Shown: positions 31,070 through 40,726, counted from the first letter of the stretch. The stretch: DNA of 64,000 nt from Paracoccus tegillarcae (GCF_002847305.1 NZ_CP025408.1:1695001-1759000); one strand, 5' to 3'. Numbers and translations are program-made. The notes: generated by a model from the letters alone, not told the origin.

Positions 31070-31513
31070 ATGTTGATGCAGATCGGTTTGGGGGCGTTGC
31101 TGCTGGTCATCACAACGGTGACCGCCGGGGCCGCGGCCCTACCGATGATGCGCTTTTTCCGCTTGCGCAATGCCTGGCTCAGCCGCGAACCGCATGATCT
31201 CAAGCTGGTCCTTGCCATGATCCTGGCCAGCTTGTGGATGCTGTTCATCATCACCGCCAGCGTCACCATCTGGGCCACGGGTTTTCGCCTGCTGGGTCTG
31301 TTCGACACGATGGAGCAGTCGGTCTATTTCAGCCTGACCGTCTTTACGACGCTGGGCTTTGGTGATGTCCTGTTGCCGCAACAGTGGCGCATTCTCGGTG
31401 TCATCGCCGCGGTCAACGGATTGCTGAACGTGGGCGTCCTGACCGCGATCCTGATCGAGACGCTGCGCAATATCCGCCGCAGGCAAATGCGTGACCACAA
31501 GGAGCCAAGATGA
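31070..31513 (+). CDS. two-TM potassium channel-like protein
   Basis: A 147-residue membrane protein with about four hydrophobic segments and the ion-selectivity filter TLGFGD (residues 94-99) of Ion_trans_2 potassium channels, in a pore loop between two helices. No RCK/TrkA-N domain is present. It may be a K+ channel or a channel-derived regulator subunit. The ATG at 31070 follows an AAGGGG ribosome site; an upstream in-frame start at 31013 lacks one. The stop overlaps the next gene by 4 bases (ATGA). Confidence 0.85.
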   Translation: MLMQIGLGALLLVITTVTAGAAALPMMRFFRLRNAWLSREPHDLKLVLAMILASLWMLFIITASVTIWATGFRLLGLFDTMEQSVYFSLTVFTTLGFGDVLLPQQWRILGVIAAVNGLLNVGVLTAILIETLRNIRRRQMRDHKEPR

Positions 31514-32520
31514 AACCGGGACGCCGCAACCTGATTACCGATGTCGAGGGGCTGCGGGTCGGCAATGCCGATGATGGCGCGCTACGCTCGGGCGTTACGG
31601 TGCTGACGGGTGATGCACCCTTTGCGGCGGCGGTGCATGTCATGGGCGGCGCGCCGGGCACGCGAGAGACGGAATTGCTGGCACCTGACAAGATGGTCGG
31701 GGGGGTCGATGCGCTGGTGCTGTCTGGCGGCAGTGCCTTTGGACTGGCGGCCTGTGACGGGGCGATGCAGGCGCTGCGCGCGGCGGGGCGCGGCTTTGCC
31801 ATCGGACCGGCGCGGGTGCCGATCGTGCCGGGGGCCATCGTGTTCGACTTGCTCAACGGTGGCGACAAGGATTGGCAGGTCAATCCCTATTCCGCGCTTG
31901 GCCAACTGGCCTGCGAGGGCGCCGGTGCAGAATTCGCCACAGGCAGTCATGGCGCGGGCTTTGGCGCGATGACGGGGCGTCTCAAGGGCGGACTGGGTTC
32001 GGCCTCGGCGCGGCTGGATGCGGGCTATACCGTCGGGGCGCTGGTTGTCGTGAATGCGCTTGGGTCGGCCACCATGGGCGAGGGGCCGCATTTCTGGGCA
32101 GCCCCGTGGGAGATGGCCGGCGAATTCGGCGGGCTGGGTCTGCCGCGTGATCTGCCCCCATTGGACGAGCCCCGGCCCGGCAAGCGGCTGGGCGAGGCCA
32201 CCACCATCGCCATCATCGCCACCGACGCGGCGCTGGACAAGGCTGGCCTGCAACGGTTGGCGATTGCGGCACATGACGGCATGGCGCGCGCGCTGGTGCC
32301 CAGCCACACGCCCTTTGACGGCGATCTGGTCTTTGCGGTGTCGACCGGGGCGAAACCGATGGCCGACCCCGAAACGGACCCGTTCCTGCTGGGCCATGTC
32401 GCGGCCACCACGCTGGCCCGTGCCATCGCGCGCGGCGTCCACGCGGCCCGCCCTGCCGCCGGGGATCTGCAACTTTGCTGGCAGGATCTGGCGGCGCGGG
32501 CAGACGGTCGTTCAGAATGA
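31510..32520 (+). CDS. P1 family (S58) peptidase / DmpA-like aminopeptidase
   Basis: A 336-residue protein of the N-terminal nucleophile family S58/DmpA, which self-cleaves into two subunits and acts as a beta-aminopeptidase or related hydrolase. The family patterns VEGLRVGNADD near the start, the GGSAFGLAACDGAM segment, and the cleavage-site region GEATTIAIIATDAALDK are present, with a Thr/Ser nucleophile inside the TTI stretch. It is coupled to the ion-channel gene by a 4-base overlap. Substrate unknown. Confidence 0.9.
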   Translation: MKPGRRNLITDVEGLRVGNADDGALRSGVTVLTGDAPFAAAVHVMGGAPGTRETELLAPDKMVGGVDALVLSGGSAFGLAACDGAMQALRAAGRGFAIGPARVPIVPGAIVFDLLNGGDKDWQVNPYSALGQLACEGAGAEFATGSHGAGFGAMTGRLKGGLGSASARLDAGYTVGALVVVNALGSATMGEGPHFWAAPWEMAGEFGGLGLPRDLPPLDEPRPGKRLGEATTIAIIATDAALDKAGLQRLAIAAHDGMARALVPSHTPFDGDLVFAVSTGAKPMADPETDPFLLGHVAATTLARAIARGVHAARPAAGDLQLCWQDLAARADGRSE

Positions 32521-32818
32521 GAGAAGGGCGGAACCGTTAGGTCCCGCCCCGAGAGATCGCCAAGAGGGATAAACCTAGCGATTACAGCCAAACGAAACTG
32601 CGCCCGCTCTGGTTCAACGGAACCGGTGATTTCACGATGATACAGCCGCGATCCTGTCGCGATACCCGGCAAAAACAGGCTATTTTCATCAATCACGTTT
32701 TTGGCAACGCCGGATCTGATGGGGCTATTGCCTTTTGGTGCTGCGGAACCGCCCTTGCCGCTTTGACAAGGGCGCGGCGGCGGACCATCCTCAGGCCAAA
32801 CCAATCGAGGGCTTCGAT
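32521..32818. other. 298-bp spacer before gabD with one hairpin
   Basis: A stem-loop close after the peptidase stop (GGGCGGAACC 32526-32535 with GGTCCCGCCC 32540-32549, one mismatch, GTTA loop) lacks a T run and may be a Rho-type or weak terminator. The rest of the spacer has no convincing gene; I see no clear promoter boxes, but the gabD promoter must lie within it. Confidence 0.5.
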
Positions 32819-34291
32819 ATGAACAAGCACAGCACTGATCTGAAAACGCAACTGGCGGACCCGTCACTTCTGGAGACCCGCGCCTATGTCGCGGGCGAGT
32901 GGGTCGATGCAAAGGATGGCAAGACCTTTCCGGTCACCAATCCGGCCCGTGGCGACGTGATCTGCGAGGTGGCGGACCTGTCGCGCGCCGAGGTGGCCAG
33001 TGCCATCGAAGCAGCCCATGCCGCGATGAAGGACTGGGCCGCGCGAACCGCCAAGGAACGCGCCAATATCATGCGCAAATGGTTCGATCTGATGATGGAA
33101 AATCAGGACGATCTGGGCCGCATTCTGACCGCCGAGCAGGGCAAGCCGCTGGCCGAGGCCAAGGGCGAGATCGCCTATGGCGCGTCCTTCATCGAATGGT
33201 TCGGTGAAGAGGCCAAGCGGATCTACGGCGAAACCATCCCCGGTCACATGCCCGACAAGCGCCTGACGGTGATCCGCCAGCCCATCGGTGTCGCGACCTC
33301 GATCACGCCCTGGAACTTTCCCAACGCCATGATCACCCGCAAATGCGGTCCGGCACTGGCGGCGGGATGTGGTTTTGTCGCCCGTCCTGCGGCGGAAACG
33401 CCGTTATCGGCGCTGGCGCTGGCTGTGCTGGGTGAACGCGCGGGTCTGCCCAAGGGGATCTTCAGCGTCGTGACCTCGTCGCGGTCCTCTGAGGTGGGCA
33501 AGGAGTTCTGCGAAAACCCGCTGGTGCGTAAACTGACCTTTACCGGCTCGACCGAGGTGGGCCGCATCCTGCTGCGTCAGGCCGCCGATCAGGTGCTGAA
33601 ATGCAGCATGGAACTGGGTGGAAACGCGCCCTTCATCGTCTTTGATGACGCCGATCTGGATGCTGCGGTCGAGGGCGCTATGGCGTCGAAATTCCGCAAT
33701 AACGGTCAGACATGCGTCTGTGCCAACCGCATCTATGTGCAGGCGGGCGTCTATGATGCCTTTGCCGAAAAGCTGGCGGCGGCGGTGGACAAGCTGCGCG
33801 TCGGCGACGGGATGGAGGATGGCGTGACCACGGGCCCGTTGATCAACGAGGATGCGGTCGACAAGATCGAAGAGCACATCAAGGACGTGGTCGATGGCGG
33901 TGGCAAGGTGGTGACCGGCGGCAAGCGCGGAGAGGGTCTGTTTTTTGAGCCCACGGTTGTCACCGGCGTCACCGACGACATGAAAGTGTCAACCGAAGAG
34001 ACCTTTGGCCCGCTGGCGCCGCTGTTCCGGTTCGAGACCGAAGAAGAGGCCGTCGAAAAAGCCAACAACACCATCTTTGGCCTCGCCAGCTATTTCTACG
34101 CCCGCGACATCGGCCGGATCACCCGCGTTCAGGAAGCGCTGGAATATGGCATCGTCGGTGTCAATACCGGCATCATCTCGACCGAGGTCGCGCCCTTTGG
34201 CGGGGTCAAGCAATCTGGGCTTGGCCGCGAGGGGTCGCGCCACGGGATCGAAGACTACCTCGAAATGAAATATATCTGTCTGTCGATCTAA
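32819..34291 (+). CDS. gabD: succinate-semialdehyde dehydrogenase (NADP+)
   Basis: A 490-residue aldehyde dehydrogenase. The catalytic cysteine is Cys299 in NNGQTCVCANRIYV, the catalytic glutamate lies in MELGGNAPFIVFDD, and the NAD(P) fold residues are in FTGSTEVGRILL. Overall sequence and length match GabD, which completes the GABA shunt by oxidising succinate semialdehyde. The downstream SDR gene follows after 9 bases in the same direction and probably belongs to the same operon. Confidence 0.93.
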   Translation: MNKHSTDLKTQLADPSLLETRAYVAGEWVDAKDGKTFPVTNPARGDVICEVADLSRAEVASAIEAAHAAMKDWAARTAKERANIMRKWFDLMMENQDDLGRILTAEQGKPLAEAKGEIAYGASFIEWFGEEAKRIYGETIPGHMPDKRLTVIRQPIGVATSITPWNFPNAMITRKCGPALAAGCGFVARPAAETPLSALALAVLGERAGLPKGIFSVVTSSRSSEVGKEFCENPLVRKLTFTGSTEVGRILLRQAADQVLKCSMELGGNAPFIVFDDADLDAAVEGAMASKFRNNGQTCVCANRIYVQAGVYDAFAEKLAAAVDKLRVGDGMEDGVTTGPLINEDAVDKIEEHIKDVVDGGGKVVTGGKRGEGLFFEPTVVTGVTDDMKVSTEETFGPLAPLFRFETEEEAVEKANNTIFGLASYFYARDIGRITRVQEALEYGIVGVNTGIISTEVAPFGGVKQSGLGREGSRHGIEDYLEMKYICLSI

Positions 34292-34300
34292 GGAGTTGTC

Positions 34301-35002
34301 ATGACCCAGAAAGTTGCCCTTTTCACCGCCGCCGGCAGCGGCATGGGCGCGGCCGCCGTGCGCCGCCTGGCCGCCGACGGTTTCGCCGTCGCCGTCTTGT
34401 CATCCTCGGGCAAGGGCGAGGCGCTTGGTCAGGAACTGGGCGGGTTCGGCGTCACCGGTTCGAACCTTGATCCCGAGGCGCTGCAAAAGCTTGTCGATGG
34501 CGCGATGGATCGCTGGGGCCGCGTCGATGTGCTGGTCAACAGCGCCGGCCATGGCCCGCGCGATACCGTGCTGGAGATCAGCGACGACGACTGGCACACC
34601 GGCATGGAAGTTTATTTCATGTCCGCCATTCGCCCCACGCGGCTGGTGACGCCGATCATGCAAAAGCAGGGTGGAGGCGCGATCATCAATATCTCGACCT
34701 TCGCGGCCTTTGAGCCTGACCCGACATTTCCGACCTCGGGCGTGTTTCGGGCGGGTCTGGCGGCGTTTTCAAAGCTGTTCGCGGATCGTTATGCCGCCGA
34801 TAATATCCGCATGAACAACGTCTTGCCCGGTTTCATCGACAGTCTGCCTGAAACCGAAGAGCGCCGCGACCGCATCCCCATGGGGCGCTATGGGCATCCC
34901 GAAGAAATCGCAGCCACAATCGCGTTTCTTGCCTCTGAAGGAGCGGGCTATATCACGGGTCAAAATCTGCGGGTTGATGGCGGAATCACCCGATCTGTCT
35001 GA
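34301..35002 (+). CDS. SDR family oxidoreductase with atypical active site
   Basis: A 233-residue Rossmann-fold protein with the N-terminal cofactor motif TAAGSGMG (about 9-16) and the NAG-type NSAGHGPRD segment, ending in the usual IAFLASEGAGYITGQNLRVDGG. The catalytic Ser is in NISTFAAF, but where SDRs have Tyr-x-x-x-Lys this protein has Ser146-Gly-Val-Phe-Arg150. The cofactor site is therefore intact while the proton-relay pair is replaced. It may act on an unusual substrate, or not be a dehydrogenase. It is co-directional with gabD (9-base gap). Confidence 0.85.
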   Translation: MTQKVALFTAAGSGMGAAAVRRLAADGFAVAVLSSSGKGEALGQELGGFGVTGSNLDPEALQKLVDGAMDRWGRVDVLVNSAGHGPRDTVLEISDDDWHTGMEVYFMSAIRPTRLVTPIMQKQGGGAIINISTFAAFEPDPTFPTSGVFRAGLAAFSKLFADRYAADNIRMNNVLPGFIDSLPETEERRDRIPMGRYGHPEEIAATIAFLASEGAGYITGQNLRVDGGITRSV

Positions 35003-35061
35003 ACAATGGAACAATTCCGCCCATAGCGAAGTTTTGTGCAAAAGAAATATAGGAGAGACTA

Positions 35062-35316
35062 ATGGAAGGTTTTGGCTGGATCTTGACGATCATCCTCGGT
35101 GCGATCGCTGGTTGGATCGCCGAACGGGTGATGAAAGGCGAGCATAGCCTGGTGATGAACATCATCCTGGGTATCGTGGGTGCGCTGGTTGGTAACTGGC
35201 TGTTCCGGTTGCTGTTCGACACGACCGCAGGTGGCGTATTCGGCCAGCTGATCGTCGCGGTCATCGGTGCCTGCATCCTGATCTGGCTGGGTCGGTTGCT
35301 GCGTAGCCGCACCTGA
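35062..35316 (+). CDS. GlsB/YeaQ/YmgE family small membrane protein
   Basis: An 84-residue protein made of three hydrophobic segments with conserved glycines (GAIAGWIAERVM, GIVGALVGNWLFR). The GlsB/YeaQ/YmgE (transglycosylase-associated) family members are stress-linked small inner-membrane proteins of unknown mechanism. It follows the SDR gene after 59 bases; a ribosome site (AGGAGAG) precedes the ATG. A strong bidirectional terminator follows. Confidence 0.88.
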   Translation: MEGFGWILTIILGAIAGWIAERVMKGEHSLVMNIILGIVGALVGNWLFRLLFDTTAGGVFGQLIVAVIGACILIWLGRLLRSRT

Positions 35317-35340
35317 CGCATCTTCGGATCGATCAATAAA

Positions 35341-35373
35341 AAAGCCCGCCGCGAAGGTTTCGCGGCGGGCTTT
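35341..35373. terminator. bidirectional intrinsic terminator
   Basis: AAAGCCCGCCGCGAA (35341-35355) and TTCGCGGCGGGCTTT (35359-35373) form a 15-base stem with a 3-base loop, flanked by an A-rich run on the left and T residues at the end of the right arm. It separates the GlsB-type gene from the convergent AGCS transporter gene and can end both transcripts. Confidence 0.92.
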
Positions 35374-35392
35374 CGTTTCAAGAAGCCTGTGA

Positions 35393-36799
35393 TCAGCTCC
35401 AGATGTCCTTGTTCACACCCGGCGCAAGTTCCGGATGCTTGGAGATATGAAACTTGGGTTCCTTGCCCTGTTTGCGCTGAGCCAGGTAATCCTTGGTGAC
35501 ATAGGTGATCGTGCCCGATAGCAGCACGATGGCGATCAGGTTGATCGTAGCCATCAGACCCATGCTTGCATCGGCAAAGTTGAACACCGTTGCCACCGAC
35601 TGGATCGCACCCCAGATCACCATCGCCAGCGCAGCCACGCGCAACACCATGATGCCGGTATTGCCGCCGCCCAGAAACACGATGGCATTCTCGGCATAGG
35701 AATAGTTCCCGATGATCGAGGTGAAGGCGAAGAAGAAGATCGCGATGGCGATGAAGATATGGCCGAAGCCGCCAAAATGATCGCCCAACGCGGCCTGCGT
35801 CAGCGCCACGCCGGTCAGTTCATCCGATGGCATCACATCTGCCAGAAGGATCAGCACAGCCGTTGCCGTACAGACAAGCAGCGTGTCGATGAACACACCC
35901 AATGCCTGAACAAAGCCCTGCGATGACGGGTGGTGCGGGTTGGGCACCGCCACTGCCGCGATGTTCGGGGCCGACCCCATGCCGGCCTCGTTCGAAAAGA
36001 GACCGCGCTTGATCCCGTTCAGCGCGGCTGCGACCACACCGCCGGCAACGCCGCCCACGGTTTCCTGCAGGCCGAACGCAGACTTGACGATCCCGGCCAG
36101 AATGCCCGGCACCAGCCCGATATTCATCACCATCACGATGATCGCCGCCAGCAGATACAGCCCGGCCATCACCGGCACGACCTTTTCTGCCACCCGCGCG
36201 ATTTGCGGGATGCCGCCAAAGATGATCACCGCGGCCAATGCCGCGACCAGCACACCCACGATGGCCTTGTTGATGCCAAAGGCGCCCTCGACCGCCTCGG
36301 CGATGGAATTGGCCTGCACGGCGTTGAAGATCAGGCCGAAGGAAATGATCAGCGCGACCGAGAAAACCGCAGCCAGCCATGGTTGCCCCAAGCCGCGTGC
36401 GATGTAATAGGCCGGGCCGCCGCGATACATGCCGTTGGGGCCATGTACCTTGTACAGCTGCGCCAGCGTCGATTCGGCATAGGCCGTGGCCATGCCCACC
36501 AGCGCCACCATCCACATCCAGAAGATCGCGCCCGGCCCGCCCAGTGTCAGTGCGACGGCGACGCCGGCGATGTTGCCGGTGCCGACGCGGCTGGCCAGCG
36601 AGACGGTCAGCGCCTGAAACGGCGAGATCCCGTCCTTGTCGGTCTCGCCCGAGCCGCGCACGGTGCGCCACATTTCCTTGAAATGGACGAACTGGATAAA
36701 GCCCAGTCTGACAGTAAAATACAGCCCGACGGCCAGCAGGCCGTAGATCAGGATGTAGCCCCAGAAGATCGTATTCAGAAAATCAATAATCGCGTTCAT
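35393..36799 (-). CDS. alanine/glycine:cation symporter (AGCS family)
   Basis: A 468-residue sodium:alanine/glycine symporter with about ten transmembrane segments. The AGCS signatures are clear: SLASRVGTGNIAGVAVALTLGGPGA at the N-terminal third, and GLFSNEAGMGSAPNIAAVA in the middle. It imports alanine or glycine with Na+. The family is certain; the exact substrate is inferred. It stands alone, convergent with the GlsB-type gene across a shared terminator. Confidence 0.93.
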   Translation of the reverse strand: MNAIIDFLNTIFWGYILIYGLLAVGLYFTVRLGFIQFVHFKEMWRTVRGSGETDKDGISPFQALTVSLASRVGTGNIAGVAVALTLGGPGAIFWMWMVALVGMATAYAESTLAQLYKVHGPNGMYRGGPAYYIARGLGQPWLAAVFSVALIISFGLIFNAVQANSIAEAVEGAFGINKAIVGVLVAALAAVIIFGGIPQIARVAEKVVPVMAGLYLLAAIIVMVMNIGLVPGILAGIVKSAFGLQETVGGVAGGVVAAALNGIKRGLFSNEAGMGSAPNIAAVAVPNPHHPSSQGFVQALGVFIDTLLVCTATAVLILLADVMPSDELTGVALTQAALGDHFGGFGHIFIAIAIFFFAFTSIIGNYSYAENAIVFLGGGNTGIMVLRVAALAMVIWGAIQSVATVFNFADASMGLMATINLIAIVLLSGTITYVTKDYLAQRKQGKEPKFHISKHPELAPGVNKDIWS

Positions 36800-36888
36800 G
36801 GCTTGTCCCCCGCCACTGTTTCACCTTTGGAGTGTGTAACAGCTTTGTGAGGTGCGCAAGGCGGCCGTCCTGCTGGCGATGCAGTTGT

Positions 36889-38271
36889 TCAGCGAGGCTC
36901 GACGTTCAGCCAGACGCCGCCATGCGGGCGCAGGGTCAGGATCACGCGCGGTTCTGGCTGACGGCCCGGAATCGCGGTGAAACGAAAACGCGCAAGCAGC
37001 GTCGACAGGATGATCACGCATTCCTGCAATGCAAAGCTGGCGCCGATGCAGATGCGTGGCCCGCCGCCAAAGGGCAGGAACGCAAAACGATCCGGCGGCG
37101 TCAGAAAACGGTCCGGGTCAAACGCATCGGGGTTGTCCCACAGCATGTGGTGCCGGTGCATCGCATAGATCGGCATCATGATCGTATCGCGCGGCAGGAT
37201 CTCTCGGCCGCATAGCTCGTCATGCGCCAGCGCCGTACGCGCCAGAAACGAGCCGGGCGGATAAAGGCGCAGCGTTTCGTGCACGACCCGGTCAATATAG
37301 GGCAGGTTGACGACATCAGCGGCGGTCGCGGTCCGGTCGCCCAGGACCGATTGCGCCTCGGCGGCGGCGCGTTCCTGAACCGCAGGATCAAAGCTGCACA
37401 GATACAAGGCCCATGCCAGGGTCAGCGCCGTCGTCTCGTGCCCGGCCACGATAAAGGCCAGCAGGTTATCGCGCAGCTCGGTATGGGTCATCTTGCGCTG
37501 CGTTTCGGGGTCCTGCGCCTCTAGCAGCAGATCCAGCAGGTCGGGCGGCCCGTGTTGTTCCGCGGCGGCGGCGCGGTCAGCGATGGCCTGATTGGCCTGA
37601 CGTTTCATCCGGCGCAGGCTGGCATTGGCAATGATCCGGCCCGGGCGCGGGATCCAGCTGGGCGCACCCACCACATCCAACAGCGACGTCTTGGCCGCGC
37701 TTTCGATATAGCCGTTGACCGCATCATGCACGACCTTGCGGTCCAGCCCGCCCTCGCCCGAAAAGGTGACATCCGCGATCACCTCAAAGGTCGCGGCCAC
37801 GGTTTCTTCAAGGATATCGACCGGTCCTGTGGCCTTGGCCAGACGGCGGGACGAGGCCTCGGCGGCGGCGGTCATGACCACGCCAAGTGCCGTGACATGG
37901 CGCTGCGCAAAGACCGGGGCCGCTGCGCGGCGCTGCCAGCGCCAATGCGCGCCCTCGGTTCCGAACAGGCTGTCACCCACGGCAGGTTTCAGGATCAGCT
38001 TGGTAATGTCCGATTTCGGATAATCGTCCAGTTTGTCCTTCAGCACCCGGCGCATCGCCTCGGGGGCCATGACCATGTGCCAGCGCACCCCGGTCTTGCC
38101 GGATATCATCAGCTGCCTTGTGGCGATCTCGGGGACGATGTTCAGCAGACTGCGCCGCGCGGCAACGGCGGTGCCAAAGATACCCAAAGGCTCGCGCAGC
38201 AGCGGCGCGCGGGCGGGCAGGGCGGTGCTTGTCTGAGGCTGAGGCGCGTCAATTTCTGCGGCGTGGGTCAT
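36889..38271 (-). CDS. cytochrome P450
   Basis: A 460-residue P450. The heme-binding loop FGGGPRICIGASF carries Cys408; the I-helix oxygen-activation motif is AGHETTAL and the ExxR is ETLR, with the PERF-like segment FDPDRFL after it. The N-terminus lacks a membrane anchor, so it is a soluble bacterial type that needs separate redox partners. No ferredoxin or reductase is adjacent. Substrate cannot be inferred. Confidence 0.93.
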   Translation of the reverse strand: MTHAAEIDAPQPQTSTALPARAPLLREPLGIFGTAVAARRSLLNIVPEIATRQLMISGKTGVRWHMVMAPEAMRRVLKDKLDDYPKSDITKLILKPAVGDSLFGTEGAHWRWQRRAAAPVFAQRHVTALGVVMTAAAEASSRRLAKATGPVDILEETVAATFEVIADVTFSGEGGLDRKVVHDAVNGYIESAAKTSLLDVVGAPSWIPRPGRIIANASLRRMKRQANQAIADRAAAAEQHGPPDLLDLLLEAQDPETQRKMTHTELRDNLLAFIVAGHETTALTLAWALYLCSFDPAVQERAAAEAQSVLGDRTATAADVVNLPYIDRVVHETLRLYPPGSFLARTALAHDELCGREILPRDTIMMPIYAMHRHHMLWDNPDAFDPDRFLTPPDRFAFLPFGGGPRICIGASFALQECVIILSTLLARFRFTAIPGRQPEPRVILTLRPHGGVWLNVEPR

Positions 38272-38341
38272 TGGCGCACGATAGCTGCGTAACCGGGCGG
38301 CGACAATGCGTCAGCATGTCGTTTAGCGACCTTTGGCTTAA

Positions 38342-38389
38342 CATCTGACGGCGGGCTGCACATCATCTGCAATCTGCATCTGACGGCGG
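38342..38389. repeat. 13-bp direct repeat in cytochrome P450 upstream region
   Basis: CATCTGACGGCGG occurs at 38342-38354 and again at 38377-38389, 35 bases apart, in the spacer upstream of the P450 start. It could be a pair of operator half-sites or chance in a short GC-rich spacer. Confidence 0.4.
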
Positions 38390-38392
38390 CGG

Positions 38393-39133
38393 CTACAGCC
38401 CGGAATCGGTCAGCACCTGCTGGATCACCGGGGCAAGGCGCTCGGCCCAGTCCTGCTGGCCCGGCGCGTCGGCGATCAGGTCGTTGCGGACCTCGATCAG
38501 CACGTTGGGCCGCCCTGGCCGCAGGCTGTGACGGTCTATCGAATCGCCGTTCAGGTAATCGGCATAGGGCTGGTTGTCGCCGGTGATCCATCCCTCTTGC
38601 CGGCAAGCCTCGATCAGCAGATGCGCCAGCCTGGCCTCGTGCCAGGGATAAAGAACCGCGATCTCCCACGGGCGCGCGGCGCGGCCCCGCAATTGCGGGG
38701 TAAAGCTGTGGATGGCGCAGATGGCACGGTCGGGCCGGCGCGCGGCCAGCGCCTCGTAGGCGTCATGATAAGGGCGGTACAGCCGCTCGATTCGGCGCTG
38801 CTTTTCATCGGCATCGGCATGGCGATTCGCCGGGATGATGGTGCCGTCATACAGCCGCATCAGCAGGGTCGGGTCATCTTCGCCCCGGTTCGGGTCAATA
38901 ACGAGACGCGAAAAATTCGACAGGATCGCCGGTGCGTCCAGACGTTCGGCCAGCGCCGTGGCCAGCCCCGCCGCGCCTACATCATAGGCGATATGGCGGG
39001 CCATATCTGACGTAGCAATGCCCAGATCACCGCCATTGACCCAACGTGGCACGTTGTTGGTCGCGTGATCGCAGGTGATCAGCCAGCGCGAGGGCCGATC
39101 CTCGCCGATTGTCGTGAATGGGTTATCGTTCAT
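38393..39133 (-). CDS. N-formylglutamate amidohydrolase
   Basis: A 246-residue protein of the N-formylglutamate amidohydrolase family, which releases formate from N-formylglutamate in histidine degradation. The conserved N-terminal metal-site segment is visible (WLITCDHATNNVP), followed by HIAYDVGAAGLA, NFSRLVIDPNR and CAIHSFTP. The start at 39133 gives the standard MNDNPF... beginning. No other hut genes are nearby. It may be a moonlighting or paralogous member rather than HutG itself. Confidence 0.88.
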   Translation of the reverse strand: MNDNPFTTIGEDRPSRWLITCDHATNNVPRWVNGGDLGIATSDMARHIAYDVGAAGLATALAERLDAPAILSNFSRLVIDPNRGEDDPTLLMRLYDGTIIPANRHADADEKQRRIERLYRPYHDAYEALAARRPDRAICAIHSFTPQLRGRAARPWEIAVLYPWHEARLAHLLIEACRQEGWITGDNQPYADYLNGDSIDRHSLRPGRPNVLIEVRNDLIADAPGQQDWAERLAPVIQQVLTDSGL

Positions 39134-39246
39134 CGTGTCTACTCTGCCCCAGTACCAGCGTTTATTCGACCCGTGCGCCAAGTGCCAGTTGCCGCTGCGT
39201 CGCGCATCGGGCATAGCTAGCGCAAACATGAAGGAGGCGATTGCAG

Positions 39247-40692
39247 ATGAGACGGCACCGCAAGGTCAAGATCGTGGCAACCCTTGGACCAGTCTCGAGT
39301 GATGAGGCGATGATCCGCAAGCTGTTCGAGGCAGGGGCCGACGTGTTCCGCCTGAACATGAGCCATGGCAGCCACGAAGATCACCGCGCGCGTCATACCG
39401 TGATCCGCAAGATCGAGGCCGATACAGGTCGCCCGATTGCGATTCTGGCGGATTTGCAGGGACCCAAGCTGCGCGTCGGCACCTTTGCAAAGGGCCCGGT
39501 CGACCTGGCCGACGGTCAGCGGTTCCGCTTTGACCTGGATACCGCCGAAGGCGACGCCAATCGCGTGCAATTGCCCCACCCCGAGATCTTTGCGGCTCTG
39601 GCGCCCGGCTCTGAACTGTTGGTCAATGACGGCAAGATCCGCCTTTCGGTTGATGACTGCGGCAAGGATTTTGCCGATTGCACGGTGACCGCAGGCGGCG
39701 AGATTTCCGACCGCAAGGGCGTGAACGTGCCTGATGTGGTGCTGCCACTGGCGGCGCTGTCGCAAAAGGACAAGGCCGATCTGGAGTTTGCCTGCGAATT
39801 GGGCGTCGATTGGCTGGCGCTGTCTTTCGTGCAGCGCGCCGAGGATGTCGAAGAGGCGAAGCACCTTGCCAAGGGCCGCGCCGCGGTCCTGTCCAAGATC
39901 GAGAAACCCGCTGCCGTGCGTGCCTTTGACAGCATTCTGGCCGTGTCCGACGGGATCATGGTGGCGCGTGGCGATCTGGGCGTGGAACTGCCCGCCCATG
40001 CCGTGCCGCCGATCCAGAAACGACTGGTCCGCGCCTGCCGCACCGCCGCCAAGCCGGTGATCGTGGCCACGCAAATGCTGGAATCGATGATCGAAAGCCC
40101 GATCCCCACACGCGCCGAGGTCAGCGACGTCGCCACCGCCATCTATGAAGGCACCGATGCGGTGATGTTGTCAGCCGAAAGCGCCGCAGGTGATTTCCCG
40201 GTCGAGGCGGTGACCACCATGGACAGCGTTGCGCGCTCGGTCGAGGCAGATCCCACTTACCGCGAACTGATCGAGGCGACGCGTCAGGCCAAGCGTCATT
40301 CCGTTGCCGATGGCATCGTGACCGCCGCGCGCGAGATCGCGGAAACCACCGATATCGCGGCGATCTGCGCCTTTACGCAGTCAGGCACAACGGTCAGCCT
40401 TGTTGCCCGTGAACGCCCCCGCGTACCGATTCTGGCGATGACGCCGGTCGAGACCGTGCTGCGGCGGCTGTGTCTGACCTGGGGGACGCATTGCGTCATG
40501 ACCCCGCGTCTGCAGCGCTTTAAAGAGGCGGTCGTGCAATCGGCCAAGGCAGCGCGTGATGGCGGCTTTGCCGACGAGACGCGGCAGATCGTGGTCATGG
40601 CGGGTGTGCCCTTCAATGTGCCGGGCACGACGAATATCCTGCGCATCGCGCCATGTGACGAGCGCTTGATCTATAGCACCGATCCGGAATAA
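39247..40692 (+). CDS. pyk: pyruvate kinase
   Basis: A 481-residue pyruvate kinase, which converts phosphoenolpyruvate and ADP to pyruvate and ATP. It starts MRRHRKVKIVATLGPVSSDE, has the FRLNMSHGSHEDH segment, the LSKIEKP substrate/metal site and the MVARGDLGVELP active-site loop. An AGGAGG ribosome site ends 9 bases before the ATG at 39247; a TTG at 39241 is too close to that site. The C-terminal effector domain is complete. Confidence 0.96.
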   Translation: MRRHRKVKIVATLGPVSSDEAMIRKLFEAGADVFRLNMSHGSHEDHRARHTVIRKIEADTGRPIAILADLQGPKLRVGTFAKGPVDLADGQRFRFDLDTAEGDANRVQLPHPEIFAALAPGSELLVNDGKIRLSVDDCGKDFADCTVTAGGEISDRKGVNVPDVVLPLAALSQKDKADLEFACELGVDWLALSFVQRAEDVEEAKHLAKGRAAVLSKIEKPAAVRAFDSILAVSDGIMVARGDLGVELPAHAVPPIQKRLVRACRTAAKPVIVATQMLESMIESPIPTRAEVSDVATAIYEGTDAVMLSAESAAGDFPVEAVTTMDSVARSVEADPTYRELIEATRQAKRHSVADGIVTAAREIAETTDIAAICAFTQSGTTVSLVARERPRVPILAMTPVETVLRRLCLTWGTHCVMTPRLQRFKEAVVQSAKAARDGGFADETRQIVVMAGVPFNVPGTTNILRIAPCDERLIYSTDPE

Positions 40693-40726
40693 CCCGGTCA
40701 CTGACACTTAATATCGGGTTTCTCAC

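Noticed and set aside
32637..32822. Small ORF upstream of gabD
   Set aside because: No ribosome site, composition unlike coding, overlaps the gabD start in a different frame.
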